Shown piece by piece: positions 1 to 6,416 of a stretch of 6,778 bases of DNA. A model generated the notes under the pieces. It ran no database searches, was not told where the DNA came from, and saw only the letters and a program-made list of their open reading frames with translations. The stretch covers positions 1 to 6,778 of the forward strand of contig URYV01000081.1 in the NCBI GenBank assembly GCA_900552285.1, in the 5' to 3' direction. The position numbers and the translations under genes were made by a program. The stretch comes from an uncultured Oscillospiraceae bacterium (lineage in GTDB: Bacteria; Bacillota; Clostridia; Oscillospirales; Acutalibacteraceae). The stretch's first letter is position 1, and every line of letters starts with the position of its first letter.

Positions 1-987
1 GAAGACACGCTGAAGGTGCCGCATGTGGAGATGGCAAAGCGCGCGTTCGTGCTTGCCGCCCTTTCGGATGAACAGATGAAAGACGAGGTTCACGGGCTTG
101 TTTATGACTTTATGAAAACCCGCATGGGCTGTGACAAAATCGAGGGCAGCCTTGAGTACAGTCTTGAAAACACCGAGCTTTTGCTTTGCATGATAATCGC
201 TCACATGGCAAGAGAAATGAGCGACGGAAAATTTGTCACGCTGCGCTGCGAGCTTCCCATAGGCAGGGGCACAGACGACTCGATTCCCGCCTTTTCGGTT
301 CCGCTTGAAAAGGGGCGGGATGTCAGCGTGAACGGCGTCGTCGACCGACTTGACGTATACGAGGACGGCGGCAAGCTCTACTTCAGGGTGGTGGATTACA
401 AAACCGGCAAAAAAAGCTTTCTGCCCGACGAGCTTAAATACGGTCTCGGCCTGCAGATGCTTATTTATCTTTTCGCCGCACAGGATTATTTTTCAAAAGC
501 GGGAAAAACCGCCGTCCCCGCAGGCGTGCTTTATATGCCCGCAAGAGAGGCCGGCATAAGCGACGGACAAAGCGCCGACGATCTTGATAAACAGCTACGC
601 ATGAAGGGCATAGTGCTTGACGACGAAAAAATAATAGAGGCCATGGACCCCGGCCGTACCGGCAGGTACATTCCCGTCAGCTTCAGCACCTCAAAATCCG
701 GATTCGGCAACATTCTCTCCTCCTCATATTCCTCCATCGCCTCCGAAAAATTCTTCAAAAAGACCAAAGAACAAATCACCGAAATATTGGCGCAAATGGG
801 CGAGGACATACTTTGCGGAAAATTTCCCGCCGACCCTCTTGATTCCGACGGAAACAGCGGCTGTAAATACTGCGACTATTCCTCTGTATGCCCCCACTCG
901 GGACAGACCGTCCACCGCAGCGTGCCGAAGCTCAGCGTTAAACAGAGAAAAATCATTTTACAGGGAGGCGAGCCCGATGAGCAGTAA
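1..987 (+). CDS. addB: AddB (RexB) helicase-nuclease subunit, C-terminal part, 5' end outside window
   Basis: AddB pairs with AddA to process double-strand breaks for RecA-dependent repair, and it carries one of the complex's two nucleases. The frame is open from base 1, so the visible 328 residues are the C-terminal part of a protein usually about 1,150 residues long; the GTG at 16 is internal. A RecB-type PD-(D/E)XK nuclease is visible: GVVDRLD (Asp115 of the fragment), VVDYKTG (Asp132, Lys134) and the downstream QMLIY (Gln152, Tyr156). Cys288, Cys291 and Cys297 form the CxxC-x5-C that, in the family, binds a 4Fe-4S cluster with a fourth cysteine about 300 residues upstream, which would lie just outside the window. 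Every nuclease residue visible here is intact. The last 11 bases overlap addA, so the two are almost certainly cotranscribed and translationally coupled. The AddB identity is secure from the motifs plus the neighbour. Confidence 0.93.
   Translation, partial: EDTLKVPHVEMAKRAFVLAALSDEQMKDEVHGLVYDFMKTRMGCDKIEGSLEYSLENTELLLCMIIAHMAREMSDGKFVTLRCELPIGRGTDDSIPAFSVPLEKGRDVSVNGVVDRLDVYEDGGKLYFRVVDYKTGKKSFLPDELKYGLGLQMLIYLFAAQDYFSKAGKTAVPAGVLYMPAREAGISDGQSADDLDKQLRMKGIVLDDEKIIEAMDPGRTGRYIPVSFSTSKSGFGNILSSSYSSIASEKFFKKTKEQITEILAQMGEDILCGKFPADPLDSDGNSGCKYCDYSSVCPHSGQTVHRSVPKLSVKQRKIILQGGEPDEQ
962..968 (+). promoter_or_regulatory. Ribosome binding site of addA, inside addB
   Basis: AGGGAGG lies eight bases before the ATG at 977, within the last codons of addB. 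It decides the addA start. The frame is open further upstream (to an ATG at 839), but that extension lies inside addB, has no such site and reads as non-AddA sequence, whereas the protein from 977 begins with the family's usual N-terminus (TENQQKAI, then the Walker A loop). Confidence 0.85.
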
Positions 988-3900
988 GTTTAAAGCGACC
1001 GAAAATCAACAAAAGGCCATCGACGGAAAGGGCTCGCTGCTCGTGTCCGCCGCCGCCGGCTCGGGCAAGACGGCCACCCTTGTTGACAGGGTCATAAAAA
1101 AGCTTACCGACCCCGAGGACATGTATAAAATTACCGACCTTCTCATGGTCACCTTCACAAAGGCTGCCGCCTCCGAAATGCGGTCGAGAATTTCCGCCGC
1201 TCTTAACGAAAAGCTGTCTCAAGACATTTCTCCCGTTCTAAAAAGACATTTGAGAGAACAGGCCGTTCTTCTGCCAAAGGCCGATATTTGCACCGTCGAC
1301 TCCTTTTGCAAGAATATCATATCCGACAATTTCGACGTCCTTTCGCTCCCCCCGGATTTCAAAATAATTCCCGACCCCCAGCTTGCCATAATGAAGGAAC
1401 AGGCGCTGACCGACACGGTGGAGTATTTTCTGTCGGTAAAAAAGACGGAGTTTTCCTCCCTCATGAAATTACTTGCCACCGATTCGAGACTTGAAAACAT
1501 ACGCTCGGTCATTTCGCTGATCCACGATTATATGCTGACCCTTCCCTTCCCCGAGGAATGGAAGGAAGATTGCATTTCCATGTATCGGGGCTTTTCCTCG
1601 GCGGAAAATTCTGAATGGGGAAAATATATGCTTTCCTCCCTTTACGCAAGATTTAACAGCACCGCCGACCTTATAGAATCGGCATTAAACGACATTTCCC
1701 GAGACGACGTGCTGCGTGCAAAACGCTCGGGCGACCTTGAAACGTGCCGCGATTACTGCCTAAAAATGTGCGGCAAATTAAAGGAAGGCTCCTTTGCGGA
1801 AATTGCGGATTTTGCCGCGGCGGGAAAACCCGTCAGATGGAGCGAGAAGCTATATTCAAAAAAAGAAAATTTCGACCCGTCTCTTGCCGAAAAGGCCGAG
1901 CAGGTCAGAGCCAAATTTGCAAAAACTCTCGAAAAGGCAAGGAAAGTTCTTATCTTTTCGCAAAAGGACTGTGCAAAGGAGGCAAGACGGCTCACCCCGT
2001 ATATAGAGCTGCTTTTTGAAGCCGCCGACCGTTATTCCGACCTTCTTGCGGCTCAAAAGCGGGAAAAAAATTATCTTGATTTTGCCGATCTCGAGCACCT
2101 GACCCTAAAGCTGCTCGCCGTCAGAGAAAACCGAAAGACGACTCTCACTCCCTTCGCAAAAACCGTTTCCGACAGATTCAGGGAGGTTCTTGTTGACGAA
2201 TATCAGGACACAAACGACCTTCAGGACGAGATTTTCCGCATAATCTCCGACGACCGCAAAAAGCTTTTTTGCGTGGGAGACGTCAAGCAAAGCATCTACG
2301 GTTTCCGACGTTCCAACCCGAAAAATTTTCTTTCGCTGCTCGACAGCTATGATACTTTTGACGGAAAAAGCTGCCGTTCGAAAATTATTCTTTCGGAAAA
2401 TTTCCGAAGCCGAAAGGGCGTTTGCGGCGCCGTTAATTTCATTTTTTCAAAGGTCATGTCCAAGGAATGCGGCGACATCGATTATAACGAGGAGCACGCA
2501 CTAAACGCCGCGGCGAAATTCCCCGAAAGAGACATGAACGATGTGCAGATCGACATTATAGACCTTGATGAACAGGACGAACGAACAATTCTTCAAACCG
2601 AGGCCGACCGAGTTGCCGAAATTATAAAGGATATGCTTGAAAAGGAATGTATATCCCGAAAGGGCAAGCTTGAAAAGCCGAATTTCGGCGATTTTTGCGT
2701 TCTCATGCGCACCGTCAAGGACACGGCCAAGCCCTTTGCCGACAGGCTGTCGGAGCACGGAATTCCCTGTTCATATTCCCATTCGGAGGATTTCTTTTCC
2801 ATTCCCGAGGTTTCGAAAATGATGTCGGTTCTCAAAGTTATCAACAATCCCCTTGACGACATTGCGCTTTTGTCGGCCATGATGTGCCCGATTTTCGGTT
2901 TTACGGCAAACGAGACTGCCGAAATACGCGCAAAAAACAGAAAATGCAATATGTACTCGGCGCTGCGGCTTTCGGCCGAGTCGGGAAATAAAAAGGCTCG
3001 GGACTTTCTCGGACTTGTTTCCCTCCTCAGAAAATATTCCGCCACCCACACCGTCGACCGCCTTATAGCAAAAATATATGACGACACCGGCCTTCCCGAA
3101 ATTTATCTGACCGAAGACGGCGGAAGTCTTAAAAGGCAAAATCTGCTGCGGCTTCGGGACATAGCCCTTGACCGCATCAACGAGGGATATGATACCAATT
3201 TCGAATTTCTGCGCTTTGCCGAAAAGGTGCAAAAAGGAGAAATAAAGCTGTCGGCCGACCCCTCCGACGGCGAGGGCGGCGGAGTGCGCATAATGAGCAT
3301 ACACCACTCAAAGGGATTGCAGTTCCCCGTTGTTTTTCTCGCGGGACTGACCAAAAAGAAAAATACCGACACATCGGCCTTTCAGCTTGATCAAAAATAC
3401 GGTGTGGGTCTTAAAATCTATGACCCGAGCACCCGAAAAAAATCCTCCACCCTTATGTTCGAGGCCGTAAAATCGGCAAAAGCCAAAAGCGAAAGCTCGG
3501 AGCTTTTGAGAATTTACTATGTTGCGGCCACCCGCGCCATAGACAATCTTTTTATAATTGCCTGCGAAAAGAACGCGGAAAGCGCCCTTAAAAACGCCTC
3601 GGCAGCGCTTGGTTCGGACTACGGCGGGAAAAACCGTCCCATCGACCCAATTATCGTGGAGGACGCGCCCTCCTTTTCGTCTCTTGTCTACTGCTGCGCA
3701 CTGCTTCATCCCGACGGGAAACAACTTCGCTCGGAGCTTGGCGCGAATTTTTCTCCCGACGACGCCGAAAGCCCGATAACGGTCAATCATCTTCATTCTT
3801 CCGACGTGGAAAAAAGCGTTGAAAAGGAGACCGAAACGGCCGTTTTGTCGGAGGAAGTCGACGAAGAATATCTCGAAAAGCTTAAAGGCGACATGAAATA

Positions 3901-4045
3901 TGAATATGATTTCAAGGCGCTGTCGGCTCTTTGTGCAAAAATTTCGGTGTCGGCGCTGACCCACAAATCAAAACTCAGCGAAAGCTTTGCGATGCGTCCC
4001 GCATTTTTGCAAAATGAGGCGTTGTCGGCGGCGGAAAAGTATTAA
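977..4045 (+). CDS. addA: AddA (RexA) helicase subunit lacking its C-terminal nuclease domain
   Basis: AddA is the ATP-driven 3'-5' DNA helicase of the AddAB break-processing complex, a UvrD/Rep/RecB-like superfamily 1A enzyme. Helicase motifs appear in order in the 1,022 residues: Q motif TENQQKAI (8-15), Walker A AAAGSGKT (25-32), Ia VTFTKAAASEM (58-68), TVDSF (106-110), Walker B LVDEYQDTN (405-413), III VGDVKQSIYGFRRS (433-446), IV LSENFRSRKG (472-481), V SIHHSKGLQFP (774-784) and VI YYVAATRA (847-854). The motor looks functional. The family is normally about 1,200-1,250 residues and ends in a RecB-type nuclease. Here the protein reads FLQNEALSAAEK and then Tyr-stop, just where the family continues with a Gly-Thr-Ala-x-His segment that opens the nuclease domain. 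About 200 residues are therefore missing, and the bases after the stop do not restore them in any frame. The gene is either a broken allele or cut by a contig join. If translated, it could be a helicase that relies on AddB alone for cutting. Confidence 0.9.
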   Translation: MSSKFKATENQQKAIDGKGSLLVSAAAGSGKTATLVDRVIKKLTDPEDMYKITDLLMVTFTKAAASEMRSRISAALNEKLSQDISPVLKRHLREQAVLLPKADICTVDSFCKNIISDNFDVLSLPPDFKIIPDPQLAIMKEQALTDTVEYFLSVKKTEFSSLMKLLATDSRLENIRSVISLIHDYMLTLPFPEEWKEDCISMYRGFSSAENSEWGKYMLSSLYARFNSTADLIESALNDISRDDVLRAKRSGDLETCRDYCLKMCGKLKEGSFAEIADFAAAGKPVRWSEKLYSKKENFDPSLAEKAEQVRAKFAKTLEKARKVLIFSQKDCAKEARRLTPYIELLFEAADRYSDLLAAQKREKNYLDFADLEHLTLKLLAVRENRKTTLTPFAKTVSDRFREVLVDEYQDTNDLQDEIFRIISDDRKKLFCVGDVKQSIYGFRRSNPKNFLSLLDSYDTFDGKSCRSKIILSENFRSRKGVCGAVNFIFSKVMSKECGDIDYNEEHALNAAAKFPERDMNDVQIDIIDLDEQDERTILQTEADRVAEIIKDMLEKECISRKGKLEKPNFGDFCVLMRTVKDTAKPFADRLSEHGIPCSYSHSEDFFSIPEVSKMMSVLKVINNPLDDIALLSAMMCPIFGFTANETAEIRAKNRKCNMYSALRLSAESGNKKARDFLGLVSLLRKYSATHTVDRLIAKIYDDTGLPEIYLTEDGGSLKRQNLLRLRDIALDRINEGYDTNFEFLRFAEKVQKGEIKLSADPSDGEGGGVRIMSIHHSKGLQFPVVFLAGLTKKKNTDTSAFQLDQKYGVGLKIYDPSTRKKSSTLMFEAVKSAKAKSESSELLRIYYVAATRAIDNLFIIACEKNAESALKNASAALGSDYGGKNRPIDPIIVEDAPSFSSLVYCCALLHPDGKQLRSELGANFSPDDAESPITVNHLHSSDVEKSVEKETETAVLSEEVDEEYLEKLKGDMKYEYDFKALSALCAKISVSALTHKSKLSESFAMRPAFLQNEALSAAEKY

Positions 4046-4046
4046 A
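4039..4046. other. Breakpoint: addA reading frame joined to unrelated sequence
   Basis: Up to the AAG codon at 4037-4039 the sequence matches what is expected of AddA. From 4040 on it reads TAT TAA and then AT-rich DNA with no trace of the nuclease domain. Sampled base composition changes across this point: 28 G+C of 60 at 2401-2460, 18 of 60 at 4201-4260, and 37 of 60 in nhaC at 4621-4680. I found no transposase and no clear insertion-sequence end, and no target duplication can be judged because the other side of addA is absent. A rearrangement and a chimeric assembly join remain equally possible. The exact base is uncertain by a few positions. Confidence 0.65.
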
Positions 4047-4067
4047 CTGTCTTTTTCCAATTGTCAA
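4039..4067 (-). promoter_or_regulatory. Orphan sigma-A type promoter pointing left, into the end of addA
   Basis: On the - strand there is a consensus -35 box TTGACA (4062-4067), a 17-base spacer and TAATAC (4039-4044) as the -10 box. Transcription would start near 4033 and run antisense into addA, where there is no leftward gene. The -10 box lies on the AddA breakpoint. The simplest reading is that this promoter once served a leftward gene whose coding part has been replaced by addA. The nine bases covering its -35 box (AATTGTCAA on the + strand) also occur at the same place in the nhaC promoter. A chance match in AT-rich DNA is possible. Confidence 0.45.
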
Positions 4068-4325
4068 TATTTCAGCAATCAGTGGAACGGGTAAATTTGA
4101 ACAAATTATGAATCTCACTTTCTACCTTTCCAACAATTTTGAGGCTAATTAGCACGGAATTATCACGTATATCGCTTTCTTTTCAAGCGTTTTATATGCT
4201 TTCTGTTAATTTTTCTTACGTATTTTGTCGCGTGTTTAACGGTATTTTTGCTGCATTTTACGCCGTCTGAACGTATGTGCCAAGCGAGCGTTTTGTCGAA
4301 ATATCGTTTTGTCCCCTACAACGGC
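4046..4325. other. AT-rich non-coding stretch between addA and nhaC
   Basis: I see no convincing gene, RNA gene or insertion-sequence end here. All frames are short, and the composition (about 30% G+C in a sampled line) is well below both flanks, as expected of a long intergenic region. Apart from the leftward promoter at its left edge and a short direct repeat at its right edge, I can assign nothing. It contains no remnant of the AddA nuclease domain and no start of the sbcCD genes that often follow addA in related bacteria. Confidence 0.6.
4289..4313. repeat. Short direct repeat CGTTTTGTC, two copies
   Basis: CGTTTTGTC occurs at 4289-4297 and again at 4305-4313, with starts 16 bases apart. 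The related TTTTGTCG appears once more at 4223-4230. The spacing is close to one and a half helical turns. This could be chance in T-rich DNA, and no adjacent start codon suggests an operator. Confidence 0.3.
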
Positions 4326-4358
4326 AAAAAAAGAGACGGCGCAAGCCGTCTCTTTTTT
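4326..4358 (-). terminator. Rho-independent terminator of nhaC, usable in both directions
   Basis: GAGACGGC (4333-4340) and GCCGTCTC (4345-4352) pair perfectly around a GCAA tetraloop. The flanking A7 and T6 runs extend the pairing to 14 bp. Read leftward it ends with a U-tract 17 bases after the nhaC stop codon (4375-4377). Read rightward it also has a U-tract, so it would stop transcripts running out of addA. Confidence 0.92.
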
Positions 4359-4374
4359 ACGTTTTCAGGATACC

Positions 4375-6108
4375 TTACTTAGCCATAGCCTTGTTGGCCT
4401 CAGCCATTTCCTGGAAGATGCCAGCGTGCTTCTTGGCAACGATGGCACGGATGACCAGCAGAGTAGCAACCATCAGGATGCAGGCAATGACCAGGCAGAT
4501 GACCACGTTCTGGATCAGACCGGCCAGAATGAAGCTGACGAAGGTCACACCGGCCACAGTCAGAGCGTAGGGGATCTGGGTGAACACGTGGTTCAGGTGG
4601 TAGCAGTGCGCACCGGCAGAAGCCATGATGGTGGTATCGGAGATGGGGGAGCAATGGTCGCCCATAACGCCGCCGGAGCAGGCAGCCGCCAGACCGATGG
4701 TGCACAGGATGGGCTGGGTGTTATAGTCAAACACCTGGACAACGATGGGAGCCATGATGCCGATGGTGCCCCAGGAGGTACCGGTGGCAAAGCCGATGGC
4801 AGCACCGATGATGAAGATCACAGCGGGCAGGAACTTGGCCAGATCGCCGGCGCCGGACATGGCGTTGATGACGAAATCAGCGGAGTGCATACCGTAACGG
4901 GTCAGACCGCACAGCGTCCACGCGAAGGACAGGATCAGGATGGGGGAGATCATCTGGATGAAGCCGTTGGGCACGGACTCGAAGGACTTCTCGAAGCCGA
5001 TGGAGCCGCGCAGCCAGAAGTAGATGAACGTGAACACCAGAGCCAGCATGGAGCCGATGGCCAGGCCGGCGCCGGAGGAAGCGTTGGAGAACGCGCCCAT
5101 GAAGTCGCCCACGTACTCGCTCTCGGCATCATAGTAGCCGCCGGTGTAGATCAGACCCACGATGCAGGTGACGATCAGCACGATGACGGGCAGCAGCAGA
5201 TCCAGCACGGAGGACTTGCCCTTGGAGCCGGTCTCGTAATCGTCAGCGCCGGCGAAGGGACGCTCGGGGGTGGTGAACAGGTCGTTCTTGACCTGGGCGT
5301 TGTACTCGTGGGTCAGCATGGGACCGTAGTCAATGTTCAGGATGGAGATGACCACGATCATCAGCAGGGTCAGCAGGCAGTAGTAGTTCCAGGGGATCTG
5401 CTTGATGAACATCTCAATACCGCTGACGTTCTCGGAGTTGACGTAGCCGGACACGGCGGCAGCCCAGGAGGACACGGGAGCGATCATGCAGACGGGAGCA
5501 GCCGTGGAGTCGATGACGTAGGCCAGCTTCGCGCGGGAGATGTGATGGCTCTCGGTGACGGGACGCATGACGGCGCCCACGGTCAGGCAGTTGAAGTAGT
5601 CGTCGATGAAGATCAGCACGCCCAGCAGCATGGTCATCAGCTGCGCGCCGCCGCGGGTCTTGACGGACTTCTTCGCCCAGCGGCCGAAGGCCTCGGAGCC
5701 GCCGGTCTTGTTCATCAGATCCACCATGATGCCCAGGATGACCAGGAACACGATGATGGCGATGTTGCCGGAGTCAGAAACGGTGGTGACGATACCGTTG
5801 TCACCCTCCACCAGCTGCACCAGCGTCTCCCAGGGCCGGAAGTTGCTGACCAGCAGTGCGCCAACGAGGCAGCCCAGGAACAGAGAGGAATACACTTCCT
5901 TGCTGATCAGTGCCAGCACGATGGCCACGATGGGGGGCAGCAGGGACCAGAAGGTGCCCGCGAACGGGGTGGCCGCCGTGACCATGTCCTCGCCTTCACC
6001 GAAGGTGGGCAGGGGCGCGTCCTTAAAGCTGATGCCCAGAACGGCCAGCAGCACGATAAAGACGCCCAGCGCAACGAAATACGCTATCTTTGTGCTTTTC
6101 TTTTCCAT
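4375..6108 (-). CDS. nhaC: NhaC-family Na+/H+ antiporter
   Basis: This is an integral membrane antiporter expected to exchange cytoplasmic Na+ for external H+, supporting pH and sodium homeostasis; some relatives exchange organic acids or use other coupling, so the substrate is inferred. The 577 residues hold about 12-14 hydrophobic spans, for example 8-27, 52-68, 72-89, 112-131, 155-168, 240-258, 300-322, 345-366, 425-441, 510-531 and 535-556. Family signatures are FIDDYFNCLTVGAVMRPVT (167-185) followed by DSTAAPVCMIAPVSSWAAAV (200-219), GTSWGTIGIMAP (443-454), and GDHCSPISDTT (483-493), whose polar and acidic residues sit inside membrane spans as expected for ion binding. A hydrophilic loop (about 260-300) precedes the second half, and the C-terminus is short and charged. 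It is somewhat longer than classical NhaC (about 450-470) but normal for the clostridial branch. The ATG at 6108 has a strong ribosome binding site. The symbol is a family-level assignment. Confidence 0.88.
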   Translation of the reverse strand: MEKKSTKIAYFVALGVFIVLLAVLGISFKDAPLPTFGEGEDMVTAATPFAGTFWSLLPPIVAIVLALISKEVYSSLFLGCLVGALLVSNFRPWETLVQLVEGDNGIVTTVSDSGNIAIIVFLVILGIMVDLMNKTGGSEAFGRWAKKSVKTRGGAQLMTMLLGVLIFIDDYFNCLTVGAVMRPVTESHHISRAKLAYVIDSTAAPVCMIAPVSSWAAAVSGYVNSENVSGIEMFIKQIPWNYYCLLTLLMIVVISILNIDYGPMLTHEYNAQVKNDLFTTPERPFAGADDYETGSKGKSSVLDLLLPVIVLIVTCIVGLIYTGGYYDAESEYVGDFMGAFSNASSGAGLAIGSMLALVFTFIYFWLRGSIGFEKSFESVPNGFIQMISPILILSFAWTLCGLTRYGMHSADFVINAMSGAGDLAKFLPAVIFIIGAAIGFATGTSWGTIGIMAPIVVQVFDYNTQPILCTIGLAAACSGGVMGDHCSPISDTTIMASAGAHCYHLNHVFTQIPYALTVAGVTFVSFILAGLIQNVVICLVIACILMVATLLVIRAIVAKKHAGIFQEMAEANKAMAK

Positions 6109-6118
6109 GTGTGTGATT

Positions 6119-6126
6119 TACCTCCT
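6119..6126 (-). promoter_or_regulatory. Ribosome binding site of nhaC
   Basis: On the - strand AGGAGGTA (6126 down to 6119) is a near-perfect match to the anti-Shine-Dalgarno sequence and lies ten bases before the ATG at 6106-6108. It fixes the start of nhaC. Confidence 0.88.
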
Positions 6127-6136
6127 CACAAATTGG

Positions 6137-6177
6137 TGGCATGATGCCATCCGCCGGCGCAAGCAGGCGCACCTGCT
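6137..6177 (-). promoter_or_regulatory. Two small hairpins in the nhaC leader
   Basis: The predicted leader of about 80 bases contains AGCAGG/CCTGCT (6172-6177 with 6162-6167, four-base loop) and TGGCA/TGCCA (6145-6149 with 6137-6141, three-base loop), separated by the GC-rich self-complementary GCCGGC. The second hairpin ends ten bases upstream of the ribosome binding site. I recognise no known riboswitch. They may affect transcript stability or translation, or may mean nothing. Confidence 0.35.
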
Positions 6178-6192
6178 CCCGCTGACTGTTGT

Positions 6193-6221
6193 ATCATACC
6201 CTTGCGCTAAGAAATTGTCAA
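6193..6221 (-). promoter_or_regulatory. Sigma-A type promoter of nhaC
   Basis: Leftward: perfect TTGACA at 6216-6221, a 17-base spacer, and TATGAT at 6193-6198. Transcription should start near 6186-6187, giving a leader of about 78 bases before the nhaC ATG. It is by far the best promoter in the gap and faces the right gene. Confidence 0.85.
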
Positions 6222-6228
6222 GTTCTTA
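6208..6228. promoter_or_regulatory. Inverted repeat over the nhaC -35 box, candidate operator
   Basis: TAAGAA (6208-6213) and TTCTTA (6223-6228) form a perfect 6-bp dyad with a nine-base spacer that contains the whole -35 box (6216-6221). A dimeric regulator bound here would block RNA polymerase. No regulator gene lies in the window, and a 6-bp arm in AT-rich DNA can arise by chance. Confidence 0.4.
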
Positions 6229-6350
6229 ACACCATGTTCCACTTTTTTAACAAATTGTGAACTCACTTTTCGTCGTTTTTACAATAGAGCCGGGGGCATC
6301 ACACGGAAATAATTGGCTGCAAGCCTTGAAAACACGCGGCTTTGCGCAAC
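6229..6350. other. Rest of the gap between the two transporter genes
   Basis: The gap from the nhaC start to the next stop codon is 308 bases. Apart from the nhaC promoter, leader and the terminator described separately, I see nothing supportable here: no gene, no second convincing promoter, no RNA gene. The T-rich part near 6241-6285 is typical upstream DNA of a strong clostridial promoter and could act as an UP-like element for nhaC. Confidence 0.5.
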
Positions 6351-6382
6351 AAAGACGCCGGTGCTCACGCACCGGCGTCTTT
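6351..6382 (-). terminator. Rho-independent terminator after the NSS transporter gene
   Basis: AAAGACGCCGGTGC (6351-6364) pairs with GCACCGGCGTCTTT (6369-6382) as a perfect 14-bp stem with a TCAC loop. Read leftward it lies 34 bases beyond the stop codon at 6417-6419 and is followed by only a weak U-rich tail. It separates this gene from nhaC, whose promoter lies further left. Confidence 0.85.
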
Positions 6383-6416
6383 ATACGGATATCGTTAATT
6401 TTCCGTTAAGTACCGT

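Noticed and set aside
839..976. A 46-residue N-terminal extension of AddA starting at the ATG at 839
   Set aside because: It lies entirely inside addB in another frame and has no AddA-like sequence. The ATG at 977 has a good ribosome binding site and gives the normal family N-terminus.
3308..3964. A 218-codon open frame on the - strand within addA
   Set aside because: It is a shadow of addA: no domain is recognisable, it has no promoter or ribosome binding site, and the addA frame here encodes helicase motifs V and VI.
4040..4140. End of an insertion sequence at the AddA breakpoint
   Set aside because: No transposase gene lies between here and nhaC, and I found no matching inverted repeat at the other side of the gap or beside nhaC.
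4309..6144. A 611-codon open frame on the + strand opposite nhaC, rich in His, Asp, Gln and Gly
   Set aside because: It is the mirror of nhaC, caused by the absence of certain codons in a GC-rich membrane gene. The predicted protein has no recognisable domain, has an extreme composition and has no ribosome binding site, while the opposite strand encodes a clear NhaC protein with promoter, start signal and terminator.
6255..6285. Possible rightward promoter (TTGTGA and TACAAT)
   Set aside because: The spacing is 19 bases, the -35 box is weak, and it would read straight into the terminator at 6351 with no + strand gene beyond.
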